Assembly (NCBI GenBank): GCA_965200765.1
Contig: OZ241380.1
Span: forward strand, 2,356,001 to 2,420,000
Source: G965200765 sp965200765
GTDB lineage: Bacteria > Pseudomonadota > Gammaproteobacteria > Arenicellales > JAJDZL01
Reading direction: 5' to 3'
Length of the DNA stretch: 64,000 bases
In this document: one piece after another, positions 53,355-61,101 of the stretch
Numbering within the stretch: position 1 is the first letter of the stretch
How the letters are laid out: each line of letters begins with the position of its first letter
Position numbers and translations under genes: made by a program
Notes under the pieces: generated by a model
The model's database searches: none
What the model saw: only the letters and a program-made list of their open reading frames with translations
Told to the model about the DNA's origin: nothing

Positions 53355-56117
53355 CTAATCTGCCACAGCTCTTTCTACACGCGCCGCACAATACTTGAAC
53401 TCGGGTATCTTGCCCATTGGGTCCAGGGCCGGATTCGTGAGTACATTGGCCGATGCCTCTGCATAGCAAAACGGCACAAATACTACTCCGTCCGGAATGG
53501 CACTGTCCACGCGCGCCGCCAGCTCGATTGCACCGCGCCGTGTTACAACTCGCACAGTCTCGCCAGGTTGTACACCCAGATTCCGCAACTGCAGTGAAGA
53601 CATGCTTGCTACTGCTTCTGGCTCGATCAAATCCAGCACCCGCGTTCTCCGCGTCATTGTGCCCGTATGCCAGTGCTCCAACTGGCGCCCGGTTGTCAAA
53701 ACCATCGGGAAGGTTTCATCCGGTTGCTCATCAGGAGCAAGAATACTTGCCGGTACAAGTCGCGCCCTACCATCTGCCGTTGGAAAACCATCCCCAAAAA
53801 CAATGTCATTTCCGGGTACATCCGGTGCATCACAAGGATAGGTAACTGCACTTTCTCGATCCAGTCGCTCCCACGTAATATTGTCTAGCGAAGGCATCAA
53901 ACTGGCCATCTCGCGAAAAACATCATCAGGCCCGGAATAATTCCATTCCAGACCAATTCGATTCGCAATTTCCTGAATAATCCACCAGTCCTGCTTGGCA
54001 TCACCCGGCAGTTCCAATGCAGGTCGTCCCATTTGTACTTGTCGGTTTGTATTGGTTACAGTACCGGACTTTTCCGGCCACGCAGACGCAGGAAGCACAA
54101 CATCTGCATGGTACGCCGTTTCTGTCAAAAACAAATCCTGAACTACCAGATGTTCCAACTTGGCCAGTGCTTCGCGAGCATGCTGCACATCCGGGTCCGA
54201 CATGGCCGGATTCTCGCCCATGACATAGATACCTTTGATCTGCCCGGAATAAACTGCATCCATAATTTCAACAACGGTTAATCCTTTTTCCGGTTCCAAC
54301 GACGTTCCCCAAGCATCTTCAAAGCGTGTGCGGATATTTTCAACCTCAACCGACTGATAGTCGGGAAACACCATCGGGATAAGCCCCGCATCCGAAGCAC
54401 CTTGTACATTGTTCTGCCCACGAAGCGGATGCAAACCGGTGCCGGGTCTTCCGACATGACCAGTAATGGTCGCAAGTGCAATCAGACATCTGGCATTGTC
54501 AGTTCCATGCGTATGCTGTGAAATACCCATTCCCCAGAATATGATTCCATTTTCTGCGGTCGCAAAGGTTCGCGCAACTTCTCGAAGTGTTTCTGCATCA
54601 ATACCACAAACTTCCGCCATGGTCTCTGGTGCAAACTCCTTGACGTGCTCCTGCAGATTTGCAAAGCCCTCGGTAAACTGTTCAACATAATCCCTGTTGT
54701 ACAAACCTTCTGCAATAATCACATGAAGCAACGCGTTCAGTAATGCAACATCTGTACCCGGTTTGAACTGAAGCATATAGCTTGCATGTCGTGCCAATGC
54801 CGTACCCCTTGGATCCATCACAATCAACGTCTTGTCCTGCTTGGCCGCCTGTTTGAAATACGTCGCGGCAACCGGATGATTTTCAGTCGGATTCGCGCCA
54901 ATGACAATGATCACATCAGCATCTTCACAGGCGGTGAACGGCGCAGTTACTGCACCGGAACCAATTCCTTCCAACAGGGCGGCAACTGAAGAAGCATGGC
55001 ACAATCGTGTGCAATGATCCACATTGTTCGTTCCAAATCCGGTACGAACGAGCTTCTGCACCAGATAGGCTTCTTCATTGGAGCCCTTGGCAGAACCAAA
55101 TCCCGCTAACCCAACTGAGCCGTCGCGGTTTTTGATTGTTGAAAAACCCGCCGCGGCGCGGTCCAAGGCTTCTTCCCAGCTTGCTTCCCGAAAATGCGTA
55201 AACGGATTTGTTGGATCTACTTCATCTGTAGCTGATTTTGAAACGTTGTCCAGACGAATCAGCGGCTTCGTAAGCCGATGCGGATGCTTGACATAATCAA
55301 AACCGAAGCGACCCTTCACACACAGGCGATTTTGATTCGCGGGGCCTTCCCGTCCCTGAACTGCTGCAATTTCGTTGTCCTTGATTTGATAGGCAATCTG
55401 ACAACCTACACCGCAGTAGGGACATACACTATTGACTTCATTCATTGATTCGCCCAAGTCAACTCCGGACTCGTCAACCAGTGTTGCTTCAACCAATGCG
55501 CCAGTCGGGCATGCCTGAACGCATTCACCACAAGCTACACAAGTACTGTTTCCCATCTGGTCGTCAAAGTCAAAGATTACTTTGGAACTATTTCCGCGGT
55601 AAGCCATTCCGATCACGTCGTTAACCTGGACTTCCCGGCAGGCGCGTACACACAGGTTGCAGTGAATACACGCATCCAGATAAACGCGCATTGCGGTGTG
55701 GCTGGGATCCGGTGCGGGAGTTTCGCGGCGTGGATAATGACCGGTAGCAACACCCAGCTTGTCTGACCATTGCCAAAATCTGGAATCCTTGTCGTGCGCC
55801 ACATCTCGTTCCGGCTGATCGGCGGCAAGCATCTGCAGAACTGACTTTCTTGCAACCGCTGCCCGCTCGCTACCTGTTTTGACTTTCATGTCTGGCGACG
55901 GCTTTCGAATACATGATGCGGCCAAGGTACGCTCCCCCTCGATCTCCACCATACATACGCGGCAATTGCCATCGGCGCGATAACCCGGTTGCGGCAAATA
56001 GCACAGATGAGGAAGTTCGTTACCCAGTCGTTGAGCAACCTGCCAGATGGTCTCATCCGGCTTGGCTTCGACAGCGACCCCGTCCAGCTCGAATGAAATT
56101 GTTACTGATTTTTGCAT
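53355..56117 (-). CDS. fdsA: NAD-dependent formate dehydrogenase, molybdopterin (alpha) subunit
   Basis: FdsA oxidises formate to CO2. ATG 56117 is preceded by GGAGGAAGT and gives about 920 residues. Domains in order: a 2Fe-2S ferredoxin domain (CYLPQPGYRADGNCRVCMVE), a NuoG-like cluster with CIHCNLCVRAC and CVACGECVQACPTG, a further 4Fe-4S site CPYCGVGC near residue 240, and the molybdenum catalytic domain. The Mo ligand is Cys in DHCTRLCHASS near residue 375, so this is the selenium-free type. The C-terminal Mo-bis-MGD domain includes LTTGRQLEHWHTGTMTRRT. It overlaps the end of the fdsGB gene by 16 bases. No fdhD/fdsC chaperone gene follows it here. Confidence 0.92.
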   Translation of the reverse strand: MQKSVTISFELDGVAVEAKPDETIWQVAQRLGNELPHLCYLPQPGYRADGNCRVCMVEIEGERTLAASCIRKPSPDMKVKTGSERAAVARKSVLQMLAADQPERDVAHDKDSRFWQWSDKLGVATGHYPRRETPAPDPSHTAMRVYLDACIHCNLCVRACREVQVNDVIGMAYRGNSSKVIFDFDDQMGNSTCVACGECVQACPTGALVEATLVDESGVDLGESMNEVNSVCPYCGVGCQIAYQIKDNEIAAVQGREGPANQNRLCVKGRFGFDYVKHPHRLTKPLIRLDNVSKSATDEVDPTNPFTHFREASWEEALDRAAAGFSTIKNRDGSVGLAGFGSAKGSNEEAYLVQKLVRTGFGTNNVDHCTRLCHASSVAALLEGIGSGAVTAPFTACEDADVIIVIGANPTENHPVAATYFKQAAKQDKTLIVMDPRGTALARHASYMLQFKPGTDVALLNALLHVIIAEGLYNRDYVEQFTEGFANLQEHVKEFAPETMAEVCGIDAETLREVARTFATAENGIIFWGMGISQHTHGTDNARCLIALATITGHVGRPGTGLHPLRGQNNVQGASDAGLIPMVFPDYQSVEVENIRTRFEDAWGTSLEPEKGLTVVEIMDAVYSGQIKGIYVMGENPAMSDPDVQHAREALAKLEHLVVQDLFLTETAYHADVVLPASAWPEKSGTVTNTNRQVQMGRPALELPGDAKQDWWIIQEIANRIGLEWNYSGPDDVFREMASLMPSLDNITWERLDRESAVTYPCDAPDVPGNDIVFGDGFPTADGRARLVPASILAPDEQPDETFPMVLTTGRQLEHWHTGTMTRRTRVLDLIEPEAVASMSSLQLRNLGVQPGETVRVVTRRGAIELAARVDSAIPDGVVFVPFCYAEASANVLTNPALDPMGKIPEFKYCAARVERAVAD

Positions 56118-57841
56118 TTCACTTCCTCCGGAAAATATCTGAACACCGACAGCAACGGATTTGCCGCGGCCTGTCCCAATCCGCAAATCGAGGCATCCGC
56201 CATGGTTTGACTCAATTCCTTCATCAGGTTTTCATTCCATTCGTCATGTTCCATCAATTGCACGGCTTTTTCAGTACCCACTCTGCAAGGGGTACATTGC
56301 CCGCAACTTTCATCTTCAAAAAATTTCATCAAATTCAATGCCGCATCTTTTACGCTGTCTTGTTCGCTGAGTATGACAACTGCATGCGAACCCACAAAGC
56401 AACCGTATTCGTCCAGCGTTCCGAAATCAAGCGGCAGATGATCCAACGAGGCCGGCAAAATCCCGCCGGAAGCACCACCGGGCAAATATCCCATTAGTGT
56501 TTGTCCTTCGGCCATCCCGCCGCAATACTCATCAATCAATTCGCGTACCGAAATTCCGGCTGGGGCCAGCTTTACCCCAGGCTCGGCCACCCTTCCAGAA
56601 ACGGAATAACTGCGTAAACCCTTTCCACCGTTACGTCCGTGGCTTGCAAACCAGTCCGAACCCTTCTCAATGATGTCCGGCAACCAATAAAGAGTTTCTA
56701 CATTCTGTACAAGCGTCGGGCGACCGAACAATCCAACCTCGGCAACATACGGCGGTCGATGCCTTGGCAGTCCGCGCTTGCCTTCAATGGATTCAATCAT
56801 CGAGGATTCTTCACCACAAATATAAGCCCCTGCACCACGCCGCAGAATCAGCTCAACATGCTCACTCAGGCCGGTCTCTTCAAGTGCTTCAATTTCCTGC
56901 AGAAGAATTTCCCGAATTGCCGGATATTCGTCGCGAAGGTAGATATAAACTTGTCTCGCTTCAACCACCCAGGCCGCAATCAGAACACCTTCCAGAAACT
57001 TGTGCGGTTCGCGCTCTAGATAGTAACGGTCCTTGAAAGTACCCGGTTCGCCTTCATCCGCATTCACTGCCATCAGGCGCGGTCCTTCAAAACCGCGGAC
57101 GATTTGCCATTTCAGGCCAGTTGGAAAACCTGCTCCTCCCAAACCGCGAAGCGGCGAATTCTTGAATAATTCCACCAAATTTTCGGGAGTATGCCTGCCC
57201 TGGAGACAATCCTGCAAGATCTGGTAACCCCCCTGATTCTGGTAAGCAGCAAGCTTCTGATAAGGCGGTACTACTGGATGGATGCACTTTGCTTCCACTG
57301 CGTTCAAGACTGTTTGTACAGTTGCCTGGTCCACATGGCAATGTCCCACTTCCGCAACTGGTGCCGTATCGCATCGTCCCATGCACGGTGCGCGAACCAA
57401 TTGAATTTCGTAAATTTGTCTGGATTCCAGTTCTTTGAGTAGCTGCTGAGCACCGAACATCTCGCAAGTGAGACTATCACAGACACGTACTGTAGTCGGA
57501 GGGGGCAGGTTTTCGTCTTCCAGAACGATTGTAAAATGCGCATAGAATGTTGCTGTTTCGTACACTTCCACCATCGGAATGCGCATCAGATGGGCTAGTG
57601 CCGCCAAATGATTCGCTTGCAGACAGTTGAATTCGTCCTGAATGACATGCAGGTACTCAATGAGCAAATCGCGTTTGAGGTCCGCATCGCCAAGCAAACG
57701 AGTCACTTCTTCCAGACTCGCCGAGTCAACTTGTCGACCTTTCGGTGTGATGGAGGTGCGGCGATTGCCCCTGCCCGGATGTCGAAGTTTGACGACTTCA
57801 GTAGTAGTTTCTTTCATTCGCAGTTGAAACTTGACTGGCAA
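56102..57841 (-). CDS. fdsB: NAD-dependent formate dehydrogenase, fused gamma-beta (FdsG-FdsB) diaphorase subunit
   Basis: A 579-residue fusion of a NuoE-like 2Fe-2S domain (cysteines in CDSLTCEMFG near residue 120 and CMGRCDTAP near residue 160) with a NuoF-like flavoprotein. The latter has FMN site LGGAGFPTGLKW near residue 235, the NADH region GAGAYICGEESSMIESIEGKRG near residue 340, and 4Fe-4S CGQCTPCRVGTEKA near residue 515. It passes electrons from FdsA to NAD+. Many bacteria encode FdsG and FdsB separately. The start may also be the ATG at 57817. It is the first gene of the fds operon and is divergent from the MttB gene. Confidence 0.9.
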   Translation of the reverse strand: MPVKFQLRMKETTTEVVKLRHPGRGNRRTSITPKGRQVDSASLEEVTRLLGDADLKRDLLIEYLHVIQDEFNCLQANHLAALAHLMRIPMVEVYETATFYAHFTIVLEDENLPPPTTVRVCDSLTCEMFGAQQLLKELESRQIYEIQLVRAPCMGRCDTAPVAEVGHCHVDQATVQTVLNAVEAKCIHPVVPPYQKLAAYQNQGGYQILQDCLQGRHTPENLVELFKNSPLRGLGGAGFPTGLKWQIVRGFEGPRLMAVNADEGEPGTFKDRYYLEREPHKFLEGVLIAAWVVEARQVYIYLRDEYPAIREILLQEIEALEETGLSEHVELILRRGAGAYICGEESSMIESIEGKRGLPRHRPPYVAEVGLFGRPTLVQNVETLYWLPDIIEKGSDWFASHGRNGGKGLRSYSVSGRVAEPGVKLAPAGISVRELIDEYCGGMAEGQTLMGYLPGGASGGILPASLDHLPLDFGTLDEYGCFVGSHAVVILSEQDSVKDAALNLMKFFEDESCGQCTPCRVGTEKAVQLMEHDEWNENLMKELSQTMADASICGLGQAAANPLLSVFRYFPEEVKCKNQ

Positions 57842-57916
57842 AAGTCAAGACAATTCCTGTGCAAAAACAGGCAGTTGGGGCACAAATCTCCATGATGCAG
57901 GTTTGCAAACTTGCGT

Positions 57917-57928
57917 ATTGTATACAAT
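57917..57928. promoter_or_regulatory. Palindrome matching the Frc-operon operator, in the fds/mttB divergent region
   Basis: ATTGTATACAAT is a perfect 12-bp palindrome whose ATTGTATAC arm equals that of the 19-bp palindrome at 42643-42661. It lies 75 bases before the fdsGB start and 158 before the MttB start, so one bound regulator could govern both directions. A looser pair, TACAAT and ATTGTA, lies between about 58024 and 58045, closer to the MttB start. Confidence 0.6.
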
Positions 57929-58086
57929 TTCAGACGCATTTGTGCTGAAAGACACTCTCCCCAAATAAAATTTAATAATTTCTATTGTCAAGATTGAACA
58001 AAATGTTGCGATAATAAACGCAATACAATACGAAATTATATTGTAAAAATCAGTCAACCGTATTCAGTTCATATACCTATTGAGCC

Positions 58087-59682
58087 ATGACGAAAGTTCT
58101 TGCTGAAAATTCTGTTGATTCTGGCGTTGCCGACCGAGGTGCCAGCCGAACTCCGACACGAAGAACTCGCGGACTAAGAGCCGCCAGACATGCTTCGTTG
58201 AAACCTTCGGGCCCCATTATTGTCGCGGGCCTGAAAAGAGAGATTCCGACTTACGAGATGATGAGCGAAGAAGGTCTCGACATCATTGAGGAAAAAACCA
58301 ATGAGCTTCTGCAAGAAGTCGGAGTTGAATTTCGCGGTGATGATGAAGCACTTCGTATCTGGAAGGAAGCGGGTGCCGATGTGAAAGGTGTACGAGTCCG
58401 CTTCGACAAAGGTCATATACGCGACATCATCCAAAAGACTACACCGTCGTTGATCAACCTGCACGGTCGCAATCCAGAGCGAAATACCAAGCTGGGCGAC
58501 AACAATATTGTATTTGCGCCGGCTTATGGGTCGCCATTCGTGACTGACATTGATAAAGGTCGTCGATATGGTACGCTGAAGGATTTTCAGAATATCATCA
58601 AATTGGCCTACATGTCCCCGTGGATTCATCATTCCGGCGGAACCGTCTGCGAACCCGTTGATATTCCGGTGAACAAGCGCCACCTTGACATGGTGTATTC
58701 CCATATTCGATATTCAGACATGCCATTTATGGGGTCAGTAACAACCCGCGAGCGCGCACTGGATTCCATTGAAATGGTACGAATTTTATTTGGCGAGGAT
58801 TATGTCGACAAGCATTGCGTCATCATGGGGAATATCAATATGAACTCGCCACTGGTTTATGATGGTGCAATGTCAGGAGCACTACGTGCATACTCAGCGG
58901 CAAACCAATGCCCTGCGGTAGTGCCGTTTGTGCTGAGCGGTGCAACCGGGCCTACGACTGTTGCGGCAGCAGTCGCACAGTCTCTTGCCGAAGTTATGGT
59001 TGGTGTGGCACTCGGGCAACTTGTACGGCCGGGTTCACCGGCTGTGTTCGGAAACTTCATCAGCACAATTAATCTGCGCACCGGAGCACCTTCTTTTGGT
59101 ACCGCTGAATCAGTTGCCAGCTCTTATGTTGTCGGACAACTTGCACGGCGCTTCAATGTGCCGCTCCGTTGCAGCGGCGGATTTACCAGTTCACAGTGCG
59201 TGGATGCACAGTCAACCAACGAAAGTGTGAACTCGCTCAATGCTGCCATACTTTGCGGCGCACACTATATCTTGCATGCTGCTGGATGGCTGGAGAGTGC
59301 CTTGACTGTCAGTTATGAGAAGTTTGTGATTGATGCCGACTATCTTGGTGCGTTGCACAAGTTTGTAGCAGGTGTATCAGTTCTGCCAGACCAGTTTGCA
59401 ACCGAAGCATTTGAGGAAGTGGGTCCGGGAAACCATTTCTTTGGAGCAACGCATACACTCGAACACTACGAGTCAGCTTTCTATGAGTCCGAGCTGTTCA
59501 GCACTCAACCGTTTGAGCAGTGGGTTGAAGAAGGCAGTCCGGATGTTGTGAAGAGAGCCAATTCGAAATGGAAGCAAATGTTGTCAGATTATGAAGCTCC
59601 ACCTTTGGATGAAGGAACTGACGAAGCACTAAAAGAGTTTATGAAAAAGAGAAAAGCTGAAATGCCGGATACATGGCATTGA
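58087..59682 (+). CDS. MttB-family (trimethylamine methyltransferase-like) protein, non-pyrrolysine
   Basis: A 531-residue member of the MttB superfamily, corrinoid-dependent methyltransferases that demethylate trimethylamine or quaternary amines such as glycine betaine, proline betaine and carnitine. The barrel begins IVAGLKREIPTYEMMSEEGLDII, and the conserved middle includes GNINMNSPLVYDGAM, FVLSGATGPTTVAAAVAQSLAE and CSGGFTSSQCVDAQSTNES. There is no in-frame amber codon, so it is not a pyrrolysine trimethylamine enzyme. A low-complexity Arg-rich stretch (RTPTRRTRGLRAARH) precedes the domain. No corrinoid protein or reactivase gene is nearby. It is divergent from the formate dehydrogenase genes, which suggests methyl-group oxidation to CO2. 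Confidence 0.85.
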   Translation: MTKVLAENSVDSGVADRGASRTPTRRTRGLRAARHASLKPSGPIIVAGLKREIPTYEMMSEEGLDIIEEKTNELLQEVGVEFRGDDEALRIWKEAGADVKGVRVRFDKGHIRDIIQKTTPSLINLHGRNPERNTKLGDNNIVFAPAYGSPFVTDIDKGRRYGTLKDFQNIIKLAYMSPWIHHSGGTVCEPVDIPVNKRHLDMVYSHIRYSDMPFMGSVTTRERALDSIEMVRILFGEDYVDKHCVIMGNINMNSPLVYDGAMSGALRAYSAANQCPAVVPFVLSGATGPTTVAAAVAQSLAEVMVGVALGQLVRPGSPAVFGNFISTINLRTGAPSFGTAESVASSYVVGQLARRFNVPLRCSGGFTSSQCVDAQSTNESVNSLNAAILCGAHYILHAAGWLESALTVSYEKFVIDADYLGALHKFVAGVSVLPDQFATEAFEEVGPGNHFFGATHTLEHYESAFYESELFSTQPFEQWVEEGSPDVVKRANSKWKQMLSDYEAPPLDEGTDEALKEFMKKRKAEMPDTWH

Positions 59683-59826
59683 GTAAATTCGATTCAATCT
59701 GAAATTTTATTCTTCAGGAGTATGTACATCACGTTTGTTTTACAGGTAGAATTCACTATTGGCTAAAACAATACATATAAGTTAAACCCATTGCATATTT
59801 AGAATTTGTTTCGATTCAAATACAGT

Positions 59827-61083
59827 TCAATAATCATTTTTTTGAAGTTGATCAATTATTATTTTTACACTATTTTTTGGGTCTGTTACATCAAATGGAA
59901 AACAGTATAATTTCAATTTTTTGTCAAATACATATTTAAATGTTGAATAGAAATCATTTGATTTTGGATAAATTAGTCCAATAGAACTACAATTGTATTT
60001 TTTTCCGTAGGCAAATAATTGGTACATATCTGCTTGATTGATCCCATGATTATTTCTGTCTTCATTTTGATTGATTCTTTTCCATTTTGTGTCAAGGATA
60101 ACATTTGGTTTAGTCCCAGATAATAAGCTTATGTCTGGTTTCATCCAGAATACTTTGTCACCATTAATCTTCTTTGCTAAATTTTTTCTTGGACCTTGGA
60201 TTTCAACAGAATATTTTGGTTCATATCGTCTGAAAGCGTACGTGACATAACCTTCAAATATTTCTTCCATTGGAAACAGCAACGAATGATTCAAGTGTTT
60301 ACCTTTGAATGTAGTCAATCCATGCCCGAATAAAAATAATCCTATCCACTGCATAACTGTATTGTAGTGTCGCATTGAGCGATCTACCTTATGTTTTGTC
60401 CAGTCATCATGTAAATTTACAGATTTGGGAACTTCAATAAAATTTATTTTTAGTTGGTCAAGTAATTTCAGATTCTCTGCTTGTTTTGTTTTATTTATCA
60501 GTTCGTCAATAGTAAGGTGAATGAGTCGATTAGCTGGTCGGTTCGCGCTAAATTCATCGTATTCAACATAGAAGCGTGAACGATCAACGATATTTGTTCT
60601 AATATTTTGAGTAAATAATATCCGTCCTTTTAGGACTGGTATATTATCTTCAACTGCATGATAATTTTGTGCCAAGCCTCTCTTTGTAAGCAATACCAAT
60701 TCATCAAGAAATAAACGAATGAAAATATCTAGCATATTAAAATGTTGCATGGCTTTAATATTGGTTTGATTCAATTGTGCCATTCGAGTGCCGCGCCATG
60801 TACGTAGCATTTTAAGAAAGATTTTTCTTGTATCTTCATCATTTTCACTGTCAATGAAATCAATCTTTGGTAAAATCTCAATAGTTGTCTTCTTCTTTGT
60901 CTCTATGACTCCAACGAAGTTTTGTGCATATAAGTGATTGTTTTTTTGTATGAATACTGGTCGATAATTATGCTCATTATCTCTCTCGTTCTCCAATGCA
61001 AATGACCTTAGGTCATTTAATTCAGCCTCGGTGATTCGCACCTTCTCTGGTGATAATTTTTCAAATTCTTTTACTGTTATCAT
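59827..61083 (-). CDS. mcrC: McrC-type restriction subunit (5-methylcytosine-specific)
   Basis: The nuclease subunit of a McrBC-type system that cuts modified DNA, 418 residues. The N-terminal region (residues 1-90) and RPANRLIHLTIDELI near residue 175 fit McrC-like proteins. The C-terminal PD-(D/E)xK nuclease is seen as FWMKPDISLL, then VILDTKWKRI near residue 340. It follows mcrB by 18 bases and is very AT-rich with A/T-ending codons, unlike the central part of the window, so it was probably acquired by transfer. Confidence 0.85.
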   Translation of the reverse strand: MITVKEFEKLSPEKVRITEAELNDLRSFALENERDNEHNYRPVFIQKNNHLYAQNFVGVIETKKKTTIEILPKIDFIDSENDEDTRKIFLKMLRTWRGTRMAQLNQTNIKAMQHFNMLDIFIRLFLDELVLLTKRGLAQNYHAVEDNIPVLKGRILFTQNIRTNIVDRSRFYVEYDEFSANRPANRLIHLTIDELINKTKQAENLKLLDQLKINFIEVPKSVNLHDDWTKHKVDRSMRHYNTVMQWIGLFLFGHGLTTFKGKHLNHSLLFPMEEIFEGYVTYAFRRYEPKYSVEIQGPRKNLAKKINGDKVFWMKPDISLLSGTKPNVILDTKWKRINQNEDRNNHGINQADMYQLFAYGKKYNCSSIGLIYPKSNDFYSTFKYVFDKKLKLYCFPFDVTDPKNSVKIIIDQLQKNDY

Positions 61084-61101
61084 TGCCTAAAAGCAGTAGA
61101 A

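Noticed and set aside
53107..53469. Minus-strand frame overlapping the end of fdsA
   Set aside because: It runs in another frame over coding DNA and into a gene-free stretch, with no family resemblance.
53355..56117. Selenocysteine formate dehydrogenase
   Set aside because: The Mo-ligand position reads as Cys in CTRLCHASS, with no in-frame UGA.
58087..59682. Pyrrolysine-containing trimethylamine methyltransferase
   Set aside because: The frame contains no amber codon, so it belongs to the non-pyrrolysine MttB group.
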